This document shows, piece after piece, positions 16,863-25,029 of a DNA stretch of 45,253 bases. Position 1 is the first letter of the stretch. Every line of letters begins with the position of its first letter. The DNA lies in NCBI GenBank assembly GCA_021151535.1, contig JAGKXC010000020.1:1-45253 (forward strand), written 5' to 3'. Under the pieces are notes generated by a model that did no database searches, was not told the origin of the DNA, and saw only the letters and a list, made by a program, of their open reading frames with translations. Made by a program: the position numbers and the translations under genes. This DNA comes from Sphingobacteriia bacterium (GTDB taxonomy: Bacteria > Bacteroidota > Bacteroidia > NS11-12g > UBA955).

Positions 16863-18992
16863 CTATTTGGGACTCTTGGGAACCTCTGGCGCTACCGGTG
16901 TAGTGCTGGTCTCCAACTCTTTCAACTTCGCCTTGGCCGCAGTTATCAATTCAGCCATGTCGAAATTCTCAATAATACCATTCCAAGTTGCCTTGGCATT
17001 AAACAAATCACCCTCCTTCTTAAACGCATCGCCCAATAACAACAACGCCTTTCCTACCCACAAATCGTATCCGTTAAACTCGTCCAAAATGGCATAACAT
17101 GAATTCTTACATGCATCCAAACTGTCTTGCTTAAACAACAATTCTGCCTCCAAATACTTCGCCTCCGCCGCAAAACGGTTGTTCTCCTTGCTGTAAATAT
17201 CTTTCAAATCAGTTAAAGAACTGCCTGTTTTGCCTGTTTGAATATCTGATTTCACCAATACCAATCTGGCCTCAGTTCTCATTTCCTGTGGCGTGGTTGG
17301 ATCATTGATAATCTTGTTTGACACCGCAACCAACTTTTCTTGGTTATTGCCCTTCACGTAACAATACATCATCGATTTCCAACAGTTTTGACGCTGATCC
17401 TTGCTCTTGGTTAACGATTCCAAAATCTCTACATAATCAATAATCTGATCGCAAGTAGCATTATCGCCAGACAACCTCAAAACACTCATAGCAGCATCTT
17501 CTTTCATATCGCCACTATTTGCTTTCGCTACAATAGAATATTCCTTTATGGCCTCAGGCTTAGACTTCAATTGCTCATAACTCTGAGCCAAGAAATAATG
17601 CGCTTCCATACTAAATGCACCTTTGGGATATTGTTGTAAATAGGTTTCAAAACCTGATTTTGCTAACTTATAATCATCCTTGTCAAACGCATCGTAAGCA
17701 GCCTCATAATACAAACTGTCTTGCGCATTATCCGTAATTCCACCTCTTGGTTTCGCCCACTTCACATAATCGCTCGCTTTGCCCATTTCTGAATAAATCT
17801 TTCTTACCATCTCATTGGCAGCCTGTGCCTCAGAAGTACCTGTAAAACGATCATACAACTGGGTGTACATATCAATTGATTTGTTATAATCCTTTGATAA
17901 ATAATATGTTCTACCCAGTGCCGAGTATGCCTTTGCCGCTTGTGGACTGTTGGGGAAACGACTTAAAATAATGTTATAATATTGCTGAGCGTCTAAACTT
18001 CTGCCCATCGCCAAATAAGTAGAGGCACATTCATCGTATGCATCTAAAATAAATCGTGAATTGGGATATTCTTCAATCAAACGCTTTAACGACGCTGTTT
18101 TATCTTCCGATTTTTCCAATAATCCATAAATCAAAGCACTTTGGTACAACGCATAATCTGCATCCGCACTTTTTTTACCTGAAACATAGGCATAAGCCTT
18201 CACCGCTTCAGGCAATTGCTTGGTCATGAAATAGCAATCGCCCAAACGCAAGTAAGCGTCATGAACCAATCGCTCTTCGTATCTGCCGTTGGCAGCTTGG
18301 TTGGTAAACTTGGTAAAATACATCGATGCATCGCCATATTGCTTGCCATCGAATTTCACATAACCCATTCCATAATAAGCATAAGGCAGTTCAGGAACGG
18401 AAGCAGATCCAGGGTAATCAATAAATTCTTGGTATGCTTTTACCGCTTCATCAATCTGCTTCATTTGCATCAACGATTCCGATTTCCAGAACATCGCCTG
18501 GCCCGCTAATTCGGGTTTTGCACGCTTAGATTTACACTTATTGAACAAATCGATAGCTCCCTGAAAATTGCGACTTTTATACAATTCCATACCGCGGGCC
18601 AATGTTACACGCTGATACGCTTCTTCGGTAGCTGCATCCAAATCATCCATTGCATCCAACAAAGCCACTGCTTCGCGATAGTTATCTGTGTTGATCAACA
18701 TACGCGCCTTCATTTTTGTAGCTTCTTTTGCATTGGGCGATTTAGGGAACAACTTCACAAACTTATCTAGCAATGAAATCGCATTATTGTCGCCCAATTG
18801 AATGGCCAATTTGGCTTGGTTAAACAATGCCAATTCCGCAATTTCATTGTTGTAGCCGCCGCGGAATGCTTCGGCGTACGCGTTCATGGCTTCTCTGCTG
18901 TTTTTCAATCGCAACAACGCATTTCCCAACTGGAAGCTCGCCACTTGAGCGATGCTATCGTTGGTAGCTGCAACGGCGCGCAACCAAGGCAA
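16863..18992 (-). CDS. TPR protein, C-terminal fragment (frame-broken)
   Basis: About 709 residues made of tandem tetratricopeptide-like repeats (for example the stretches beginning VASFQLGNALLRL, AMFWKSESLMQM, AYSALGRTYYLS, AHYFLAQSYEQL). The stop is at 16863. The frame opens only at about 19006, where an in-frame TAA precedes it, so the TTG at 18992 is not a real start. It continues the protein that begins at 19408 in another frame. The intact family is a large (about 1000-residue) Bacteroidota TPR protein with a signal peptide, presumably a periplasmic or outer-membrane-associated scaffold. The two fragments together are about 150 residues short of that, from memory, so a deletion as well as a frameshift is possible. 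Confidence 0.8.
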   Translation of the reverse strand: MPWLRAVAATNDSIAQVASFQLGNALLRLKNSREAMNAYAEAFRGGYNNEIAELALFNQAKLAIQLGDNNAISLLDKFVKLFPKSPNAKEATKMKARMLINTDNYREAVALLDAMDDLDAATEEAYQRVTLARGMELYKSRNFQGAIDLFNKCKSKRAKPELAGQAMFWKSESLMQMKQIDEAVKAYQEFIDYPGSASVPELPYAYYGMGYVKFDGKQYGDASMYFTKFTNQAANGRYEERLVHDAYLRLGDCYFMTKQLPEAVKAYAYVSGKKSADADYALYQSALIYGLLEKSEDKTASLKRLIEEYPNSRFILDAYDECASTYLAMGRSLDAQQYYNIILSRFPNSPQAAKAYSALGRTYYLSKDYNKSIDMYTQLYDRFTGTSEAQAANEMVRKIYSEMGKASDYVKWAKPRGGITDNAQDSLYYEAAYDAFDKDDYKLAKSGFETYLQQYPKGAFSMEAHYFLAQSYEQLKSKPEAIKEYSIVAKANSGDMKEDAAMSVLRLSGDNATCDQIIDYVEILESLTKSKDQRQNCWKSMMYCYVKGNNQEKLVAVSNKIINDPTTPQEMRTEARLVLVKSDIQTGKTGSSLTDLKDIYSKENNRFAAEAKYLEAELLFKQDSLDACKNSCYAILDEFNGYDLWVGKALLLLGDAFKKEGDLFNAKATWNGIIENFDMAELITAAKAKLKELETSTTPVAPEVPKSPK

Positions 18993-19408
18993 ACTTGTTT
19001 GCCTTTACCGTCTAACGATTTGGGATCGATGTTGCGATAATAGCGCAATGCCATGGAATACTTGGCTTTTTTGTAGTAAAAATCGCCCATGGCCAAATTG
19101 GCTTCTCCTGCTTTCAACGATTCGGGATGTTCATCCAAGAAATCCTGAACAGAAATAACACCATTGGAATGCTGCGCCATTAACTTACTCATGGCAAGGA
19201 AATATTGCGCATCTTCGATGTAATCGCCATACTTATCCACGTTATCTAGGTAAGATTTGAATTGCACAGCGGCGGCGTTGAACCGACCTTCACGATACAA
19301 TTCTGCTCCACGCTGATAATATACCGCGGGGTAGGAATTCTGCTTGCCGGTTTGGGCGTGAGCATTCAAGGAAATAAATGCCAACAAGGCACAAAGCACC
19401 AATCTCAT
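18905..19408 (-). CDS. TPR protein, N-terminal fragment with signal peptide
   Basis: 167 codons from ATG at 19408. Signal peptide MRLVLCALLAFISLNAHAQ, then TPR-type helices (YYQRGAELYREGRFNAAAVQ, LAMGDFYYKKAKYSMALRYY) up to about residue 135. After KSLDGKGKQ the sequence turns into a Cys/Pro-rich stretch (VCLGCAPLQLP) that is the wrong reading frame of the downstream TPR gene, so the meaningful part ends near 18995. This fragment and 16863-18992 are one gene interrupted at the inverted repeat 18986-19005. Real pseudogenisation, a sequencing or assembly error, or programmed frameshifting are all possible; the first two are the likeliest. A TATATTTG promoter element ends 4 nt before the ATG. 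Confidence 0.75.
   Translation of the reverse strand: MRLVLCALLAFISLNAHAQTGKQNSYPAVYYQRGAELYREGRFNAAAVQFKSYLDNVDKYGDYIEDAQYFLAMSKLMAQHSNGVISVQDFLDEHPESLKAGEANLAMGDFYYKKAKYSMALRYYRNIDPKSLDGKGKQVCLGCAPLQLPTIASLKWRASSWEMRCCD
18986..19005. repeat. Inverted repeat at the TPR frame break
   Basis: AAGGCAAAC (18986-18994), TT, GTTTGCCTT (18997-19005): 9-bp arms with a 2-nt loop, lying exactly where the reading frame changes between the two TPR fragments. Confidence 0.85.
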
Positions 19409-19412
19409 AATT

Positions 19413-19420
19413 CAAATATA
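19413..19420 (-). promoter_or_regulatory. -7 promoter element of the TPR gene
   Basis: Plus-strand CAAATATA reads TATATTTG on the minus strand, 4 nt before the ATG at 19408. A TTTG (CAAA at 19438-19441) lies 17 nt further upstream as the -33 box. With this spacing the mRNA would be almost leaderless. Confidence 0.6.
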
Positions 19421-19516
19421 AACGGAAGGCAGGGGTACAAATTGTGTGCTTATTCACCGTAACAAGGAGTGCCGCAAAGATTGTACACAGGGCGAAATCC
19501 GCGAAAATACTGGGCA

Positions 19517-19545
19517 TAAAAAAAGCACCCCATTGGAGTGCTTTT
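19517..19545 (-). terminator. Rho-independent terminator of sucC
   Basis: AAAAGCACCCC / GGAGTGCTTTT stem with one mismatch and a 3-nt loop. The A-run on the left gives a U tract on the minus strand, about 75 bp after the sucC stop. The T-run on the right makes it potentially bidirectional. Confidence 0.75.
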
Positions 19546-19618
19546 CTATTAAATGTTTTTATTCATCTATGAAAACCTTGCGGCTTTCAACAGGCACACA
19601 TAGTGCTTTTTATGAAAA

Positions 19619-20833
19619 TTAAGCTTTCAAAACTTGCTCAACCAAGGTAGCAGCTTCGTGCAACGCAATTGCGCTATACACTTTCAAACCACTTTCGTCG
19701 ATAATTCTCTTTGCTTCTTCAGCATTGGTACCTTGCAAACGCACGATAATTGGAATTTGAACATCGCCAATTTTCTTATACGCTTCAACCACACCGTTAG
19801 CAACACGATCGCAACGAACGATACCACCGAAGATGTTAATCAAAATCGCTTTTACGTTTGGATCGCTCATGATGATACGGAAACCAGCTTCAACAGTTTC
19901 AGCATTGGCAGTACCTCCAACATCAAGGAAGTTAGCAGGCTCACCACCGCTCAACTTGATGATATCCATGGTAGCCATCGCCAAACCCGCTCCGTTTACC
20001 ATACAACCCACGTTACCGTCTAATTTCACGTAATTCAAGTTGTACTTACCAGCTTCAACCTCTGTAGGATCTTCTTCAGCCAAGTCTCTTAATTCTACGA
20101 AATCTTTATGGCGATATAATGCGTTATCGTCTAAGTTTACTTTTGCGTCTACAGCGATGATTCTATCGTCTGAAGTCTTCAACACAGGGTTGATTTCAAA
20201 CATAGCGCTATCGGTTTCGTCGTAAGCTCTGTACAAAGCAGTTACAAAAGCAACCATTTCTTTGAAAGCTTTACCTTCTAAACCTAAGTTAAAGGCGATT
20301 TTTCTTGCTTGGAAAGGTTGCAAACCTACCGCTGGGTTAACCCACTCTTTGTGGATTTTCTCAGGATGAGATTCAGCTACCTCTTCGATATCCATACCAC
20401 CTTCAGTGGTATAAATGATCACATTTTGCTTTGTTGCGCGATCCAACAAAACGCTCATATAATATTCTTTTGGCTCAGAAGCACCAGGATAGAATACGTC
20501 TTGTGCAACCAAAACTTTGCTTACCAATTTACCAGCAGCGCCAGTTTGGATGGTAACCAAAGTACCGCCCAACATATTGTTGGCGATATCGGCAGCTTGA
20601 TCTGCGTTTTTGGCAACCTGAACACCACGTTGCTCAGAACCTTGAATTTTTCCTTTACCACGGCCACCTGCGTGAATTTGGGCTTTTACCACGCACCAAT
20701 CGCTTTGGTACTCTTCTTTAACGCGTAAAGCCGCTTCTTTGGCTTGTTCTGGTGTTTCAGCTACAAATCCACCTTGTACAGCCACACCGTACTTTTTAAG
20801 GATTTCTTTTGCTTGATACTCGTGAATATTCAT
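19619..20833 (-). CDS. sucC: Succinate-CoA ligase, beta subunit
   Basis: 404 residues. The beta subunit of succinyl-CoA synthetase (TCA cycle, substrate-level phosphorylation). N-terminal ATP-grasp domain beginning MNIHEYQAKEILKKYGV with VVKAQIHAGGRGKGKIQ, metal-binding FEINPVL and DAKVNLDDNAL, then the CoA-ligase domain with VNGAGLAMATMDIIKL, NFLDVGGTANAETV and the phosphohistidine-interacting ILINIFGGIVRCD. Length is normal. The alpha subunit gene sucD is not adjacent, as is common in Bacteroidota. A TATTTTCG element at 20866-20873 (minus) is a plausible -7 box, 32 nt before the start. It is divergent from the LolD-like gene. Confidence 0.96.
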   Translation of the reverse strand: MNIHEYQAKEILKKYGVAVQGGFVAETPEQAKEAALRVKEEYQSDWCVVKAQIHAGGRGKGKIQGSEQRGVQVAKNADQAADIANNMLGGTLVTIQTGAAGKLVSKVLVAQDVFYPGASEPKEYYMSVLLDRATKQNVIIYTTEGGMDIEEVAESHPEKIHKEWVNPAVGLQPFQARKIAFNLGLEGKAFKEMVAFVTALYRAYDETDSAMFEINPVLKTSDDRIIAVDAKVNLDDNALYRHKDFVELRDLAEEDPTEVEAGKYNLNYVKLDGNVGCMVNGAGLAMATMDIIKLSGGEPANFLDVGGTANAETVEAGFRIIMSDPNVKAILINIFGGIVRCDRVANGVVEAYKKIGDVQIPIIVRLQGTNAEEAKRIIDESGLKVYSAIALHEAATLVEQVLKA

Positions 20834-20875
20834 GTTATTGCTAATTCAGATTGCTAATTGCGGTGCGAAAATAAT

Positions 20876-20883
20876 TAACTTTG
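20876..20883 (+). promoter_or_regulatory. -7 promoter element of the LolD-like gene
   Basis: TAACTTTG, an exact TAnnTTTG match, with a TTG at 20851-20853 as -33 box (22-nt spacing). It lies 31 nt before the ATG at 20915 and overlaps the divergent sucC promoter region. Confidence 0.6.
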
Positions 20884-20914
20884 AGGCAATTTCAGCGTTA
20901 ATTTTCATGTTTTA

Positions 20915-21568
20915 ATGATGGTTTTCTGTGAAAACATAAGAAAAAAGTACGGAGAACTCGAAGTTCTCAAGGGTGTAAGCTTGGAAATTAACCAAGGTGA
21001 AATCGCCGCAATCCTTGGCGCCAGTGGCGCTGGCAAGAGTACATTGCTCCAAATTTTGGGCACTTTAGATCAAGCCGATTCCGGTGAAGTGAAATTGAAC
21101 AATATCTCCTTAAACAAATTAAAAAAATCTGAACTTGCCAAGTTTAGAAACCAGGAAATTGGATTTGTATTTCAATCACACCAACTTATTCCTGAACTAA
21201 ACGCCATGGAAAACCTCATGCTTCCCGGCATGATCGCCCAAACTTCATCCTCTCAAATGCAAGAAAGAGCAAAAGAATTGCTCGCTTACCTAGGACTTGA
21301 AAATAGAGCCAGCCACTTCCCTTCCCAATTATCCGGCGGCGAACAACAGCGCATCGCCATAGGTCGCGCGCTTTTTAATCAACCCAAAGTAATTTTTGCC
21401 GATGAACCCACCGGCAATTTGGATTCTGCCAACGCAGAGCATGTGCAAGAATTGTTTTTGCGATTGAAATCCGATTTCCAACAAACCTTTGTGGTTGTTA
21501 CCCATAACCAATCCATGGCCCAAATCGCAAACCGCGTTTTCACCATGAAAGATGGTGTTTTGGTTTGA
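20915..21568 (+). CDS. LolD/MacB-type ABC transporter ATP-binding protein
   Basis: 217 residues, a single nucleotide-binding domain. Walker A GASGAGKST (35-43), Q-loop VFQSHQL, signature LSGGEQQRIAIGRAL, Walker B VIFADEPTGNLD, H-loop VVTHN. This is the lipoprotein-releasing LolD / MacB / FtsE-like subfamily (the NLDSANAEHV stretch after Walker B is typical). It would energise a MacB/LolCE-type permease. No permease gene is adjacent, so the partner is encoded elsewhere. The start is taken as the first of two tandem ATG codons. Transport direction and substrate (lipoprotein release) are inferred from subfamily only. Confidence 0.9.
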   Translation: MMVFCENIRKKYGELEVLKGVSLEINQGEIAAILGASGAGKSTLLQILGTLDQADSGEVKLNNISLNKLKKSELAKFRNQEIGFVFQSHQLIPELNAMENLMLPGMIAQTSSSQMQERAKELLAYLGLENRASHFPSQLSGGEQQRIAIGRALFNQPKVIFADEPTGNLDSANAEHVQELFLRLKSDFQQTFVVVTHNQSMAQIANRVFTMKDGVLV

Positions 21569-21959
21569 ACTTAACTTTTCACTCGCGAAATTTTATCATT
21601 CGCCCCTCTTTTTTATAAAAAAACTGCCCGCCTCCCAGCGAGCAGTCAATCCTAACTAATATACCTAACAGTATATGGATTCCTTGAAGTAGGCTCCAAA
21701 CTACCCAAGTGCTGATTTAATTAATCATCAATTTTTAAAATTTTACTGATGATTCATGTTTACAAATTTTCATCAAAACCCATGCATTCTCCCTACGGAT
21801 TATTTCGCCACCTGTTTAGCGCTTTAGTATTTTTTGCAATCCCTTCGCCGTTGTTGAAACTTTCTAATCAATAACCCCAACACACACATAATTTTTTTAA
21901 CCCTGTTGTAATTAATCCCAAATAAATTATATAGTTTTACGGAAAATCGCAAAAATCCA
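21569..21959. other. 391-bp intergenic region with several inverted repeats
   Basis: No convincing ORF. Contents: a weak GCGAA/TTCGC hairpin (21585-21603) followed by a T-run that may terminate the LolD-like gene, the palindrome TTTTTTATAAAAAA (21609-21622), ACTGCcCGC...GCGaGCAGT (from 21623), ATATAC/GTATAT (21659-21676), and AATCATCA/TGATGATT (21723-21754) with an AAAATTTT centre. A near -7 element TAGTTTTA (21932-21939) lies 20 nt before the next gene. It could host a small RNA or a long structured leader; I see no known riboswitch. Confidence 0.5.
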
Positions 21960-22958
21960 ATGTCGAAACAGGTACAAGCATATTTCATTGAGCTCCTAAA
22001 GAAAACTGCCCCGCCGCATATGAATTTAGCCGAAGAGCTGAGTGAACTACTGCAAGTAAGTCTGGATAGCATCTACAGACGTTTGCGGGGTGAAACAGAT
22101 TTAACCCTGAGCGAAACATACGCCATCTGCATGCACTACAACATCCCGTTGGAAGCGCTGGCAGAAATCAATTCCGATATGGTTGCGTTTCGCATCAATA
22201 AACTTACGCCAGATCCGGAAAGCTTCGCCCAGTACTTGAAAATTTTATCGGGCGATTTGCATTGGATGTCGAAGTTCCCCAACCCCAAACTTATTTACGC
22301 AGCAGAAGATTTGCCCGTTTTCTACCATTTTTATTTCTCAAAATTGGCGCGATTTAAAATGGTATATTGGAATAAAAGTTTGTTGAACTCTTATGCGCTG
22401 CAGCCCAAAAAGGTTGAAGAAAATCAATTGCCAGATACTTGGAGCGATGCGGTTCCTAAAATTCGCGAGATCTTCATGAACTTCCCAACCATTGAAATCT
22501 GGAATGAAGACACCCTGAAAAGTACCTTGCAACAAATACGCTTTTATTGGGAAGCAGGATTCTTCCTCGAAAAACAATCGGTTTTGGAAATTCTCGACGA
22601 TTGCGATGGTATTGTAAAAATGGCATCAACCATGGCCGAACATGGCAAAAAATTCAATCCCATATCCAACCAAATCATCGATACGCCTTATTCTCTCTAC
22701 GCTTCAGACTTGATGATCGGTAGCAATACCGCTTTTTTGAAAAGTGATACGCATCAAGCCACCTATATTAGCTACCATAACTTTAACTTTGCTCGCACAA
22801 ACAACCGATTCTTCAACGAATCTACCGAACAATGGCTTACTACCTTTATGGCAAAAAGCACGTTGTTAAGTACCGTGGCCGAAAAACATAGAAACAAGTT
22901 TTTCCAAAAAGTACAAGCGGGCATCGACGAATTGAGACAGGCTGTATTGAGCGCATAA
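21960..22958 (+). CDS. HTH-domain transcriptional regulator
   Basis: 332 residues from ATG at 21960. Residues about 20-62 (MNLAEELSELLQVSLDSIYRRLRGETDLTLSETYAICMHY) form a helix-turn-helix of the XRE or BetR-like kind: SIYRRLRGE is the recognition helix. The remaining 260 residues are mostly helical with many aromatic residues and contain no recognisable effector domain. Proteins with an N-terminal HTH and a large uncharacterised C-terminal domain are common in Bacteroidota. It is 15 bp upstream of recQ in the same frame register, so the two are probably one operon, possibly linking regulation to DNA repair. The target and signal are unknown. Confidence 0.82.
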   Translation: MSKQVQAYFIELLKKTAPPHMNLAEELSELLQVSLDSIYRRLRGETDLTLSETYAICMHYNIPLEALAEINSDMVAFRINKLTPDPESFAQYLKILSGDLHWMSKFPNPKLIYAAEDLPVFYHFYFSKLARFKMVYWNKSLLNSYALQPKKVEENQLPDTWSDAVPKIREIFMNFPTIEIWNEDTLKSTLQQIRFYWEAGFFLEKQSVLEILDDCDGIVKMASTMAEHGKKFNPISNQIIDTPYSLYASDLMIGSNTAFLKSDTHQATYISYHNFNFARTNNRFFNESTEQWLTTFMAKSTLLSTVAEKHRNKFFQKVQAGIDELRQAVLSA

Positions 22959-22973
22959 CCGCGATTTTACGGG

Positions 22974-24983
22974 TTGGAAAAAGCAGTAGAAATATTAAAG
23001 AAACATTGGGGCTTTGCCGATTTTAGGCCAGACCAAAAACCCATTATTGAAGCCCTTATCCAAAAACAAAACACTTTGGCGCTACTGCCAACCGGCGGAG
23101 GAAAAAGCATTTGCTTCCAAGTGCCAGGCATGGTTTTGGGCGGACTAACACTGGTAATTTCACCGCTTATTGCGTTGATGAAAGACCAAGTGGAAGGCCT
23201 CAAAAAACGCGATATTCGTGCAACAGCCATCCATTCAGGCTTTTCCAAAGCAGAGGTAAAACAAATTCTTGAAAATGCGCTCCAAGGCCATTATCATTTC
23301 CTCTACATCTCACCAGAGCGATTGGCTACTGAGGCATTTCGGGAATACCTCCCCAACCTCAATATCAAATTATTTGTGATTGATGAAGCCCACTGTATTT
23401 CTATGTGGGGACCGGATTTCAGGCCCAGTTACCAACTCATCAAGGAGGTAAAAAGCTTGCTACCCGGAATTCCCATTGCGGCCTTCACTGCCAGTGCTCC
23501 AAAATGGATACAAACTGATATCATTCAACAACTTACCTTAGAAAATCAATTTGTTTATCAGGGCGATTTTTTTCGCTCCAATCTTATATTTTACAACATC
23601 TCCACCGAAAACAAGAGCGGCACTGCCTTGCGTTTATTGAAACGCTCGCAAGGCAGTGCCATTGTTTTCGGCAGCAGCAGAAGAGAGGTGGAAGAAACTT
23701 GCAGGTTTTTGCAGGCACAAGGTTTATCGGCCACGTTTTATCATGCGGGGTTGAGTGGCGAGGAACGCAACCTGAGGCAAAGAAATTGGATTCGAAACCA
23801 AGCCAGGATTATGGTTTGCACCAATGCCTTCGGCATGGGGGTAGACAAACCCGATGTGCGATTGGTAGTTCACTTGAAACCGCCAAAGAATCCTGAAGAT
23901 TATTATCAGGAGGCGGGCCGAGCCGGCAGGGATGGCAACCCCGCGCATGGGATTTTGTTGCATCAGCCTAGCGATTGGCTTACCATCAAAGAACAGATTA
24001 TTCAACAACATCCTCCGAAGGAGGTGTTGGAGCGAATGTACCATATCACGGCCAACGCGTTGCAGTTGGCACCCGGGAATGGAGCCGGTGAACCCCATCA
24101 TATCAACCCGGTTGCCGTAGCTGAAAAGTACCATCTCAAACTCAGCGAATATATCATTGGCCTTAAAGCGTTGGAGGTTTGTAAGCAAATCCGCTTCCTC
24201 GAATCCAGTTGGATGCCATCACGCGTACAATTCATCGCCAGTTACCAAGAAGTGTACGACTTACGCATCCGCAAATCCACATTAAGCGACCTCACCGATG
24301 TGCTGCTTCGATCCCATGGCGGTATTTTTGAACATCCCGTTGTGATTCAAGAAGCCCAATTGGCCAAGCGATTAAGGCTAGCAGAAGTGGAAATCAAACG
24401 ACAGTTGAATCAGCTAAAACAAATGCGATTGATGGAATATTGGCCGCAATCAGATTTACCCAGTGTGATGTTTCTGGAAGGGCGATCCATGTATCCCAGT
24501 ATCGATATACAAGCCATAGAAATCCTGAAAACCCGCAAATTGGAAGCATTTCAACACCTGCATGAATACGCCCACCAAAATGCCTGTCGCTCCGCATTCT
24601 GGCAACACTATTTCCAACCCGAAAAAACGGATTCAAACTTCCAATGCGGAAAATGTGATGTTTGCAAAAGCAAAGTATCCAGCAATTCAAAGCGCCAAAC
24701 GGATACATCATCCAGTGAAAGTACCGTTGTTGCCGCCAACCTTGAAAACGCTGGTGCCGATCACCCTAATACCATTGAAAACACAGAATTTGCTATACAC
24801 CAATGGATAGAAAGTTATTTTGACGACCACAACCAAAGCAGCACGGAAGACATTCAATCGGCATTGGAATTAGATGGGCAATTGGAATGGGGCGATAATT
24901 TCTGGACTGTATTTCAAAGTTGGGTTGATGCGGGTAAAATTGAAAAACTCAGCAACAACCAATGGCAATGGTGTGAGGATTGA
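22974..24983 (+). CDS. RecQ-family ATP-dependent DNA helicase
   Basis: 669 residues. A 3'-5' helicase in recombination and fork repair. Motif 0 GFADFRPDQKPII, Walker A LLPTGGGKSICFQVPG, motif II VIDEAHCISMWG, motif III AAFTASAP, motif V NAFGMGVDKPDVRLVVH, motif VI YQEAGRAGRDG. The RecQ zinc-binding cysteines (CRSAFW...CGKCDVC) follow. It lacks a clear HRDC domain. After a Ser/Thr-rich linker it ends in a small helical, possibly winged-helix, domain (FAIHQWIESYFDD to the end). The start is TTG at 22974: the upstream gene's TAA is in the same frame 18 bp earlier and no ATG or GTG lies between, while the next Met is inside the helicase core. The motif III Ser-Ala-Pro replaces the usual TAT. Confidence 0.94.
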   Translation: MEKAVEILKKHWGFADFRPDQKPIIEALIQKQNTLALLPTGGGKSICFQVPGMVLGGLTLVISPLIALMKDQVEGLKKRDIRATAIHSGFSKAEVKQILENALQGHYHFLYISPERLATEAFREYLPNLNIKLFVIDEAHCISMWGPDFRPSYQLIKEVKSLLPGIPIAAFTASAPKWIQTDIIQQLTLENQFVYQGDFFRSNLIFYNISTENKSGTALRLLKRSQGSAIVFGSSRREVEETCRFLQAQGLSATFYHAGLSGEERNLRQRNWIRNQARIMVCTNAFGMGVDKPDVRLVVHLKPPKNPEDYYQEAGRAGRDGNPAHGILLHQPSDWLTIKEQIIQQHPPKEVLERMYHITANALQLAPGNGAGEPHHINPVAVAEKYHLKLSEYIIGLKALEVCKQIRFLESSWMPSRVQFIASYQEVYDLRIRKSTLSDLTDVLLRSHGGIFEHPVVIQEAQLAKRLRLAEVEIKRQLNQLKQMRLMEYWPQSDLPSVMFLEGRSMYPSIDIQAIEILKTRKLEAFQHLHEYAHQNACRSAFWQHYFQPEKTDSNFQCGKCDVCKSKVSSNSKRQTDTSSSESTVVAANLENAGADHPNTIENTEFAIHQWIESYFDDHNQSSTEDIQSALELDGQLEWGDNFWTVFQSWVDAGKIEKLSNNQWQWCED

Positions 24984-25029
24984 GGGGAAAAATCTATTTT
25001 CGCAAGGTTAAACTACCGTAAAAAACACC

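Noticed and set aside
18905..19005. Programmed ribosomal frameshifting in the TPR gene
   Set aside because: No slippery heptamer of the X-XXY-YYZ type is evident, the switch falls on an inverted repeat, and the family appears shortened at the same point. A mutation or assembly error is more likely.
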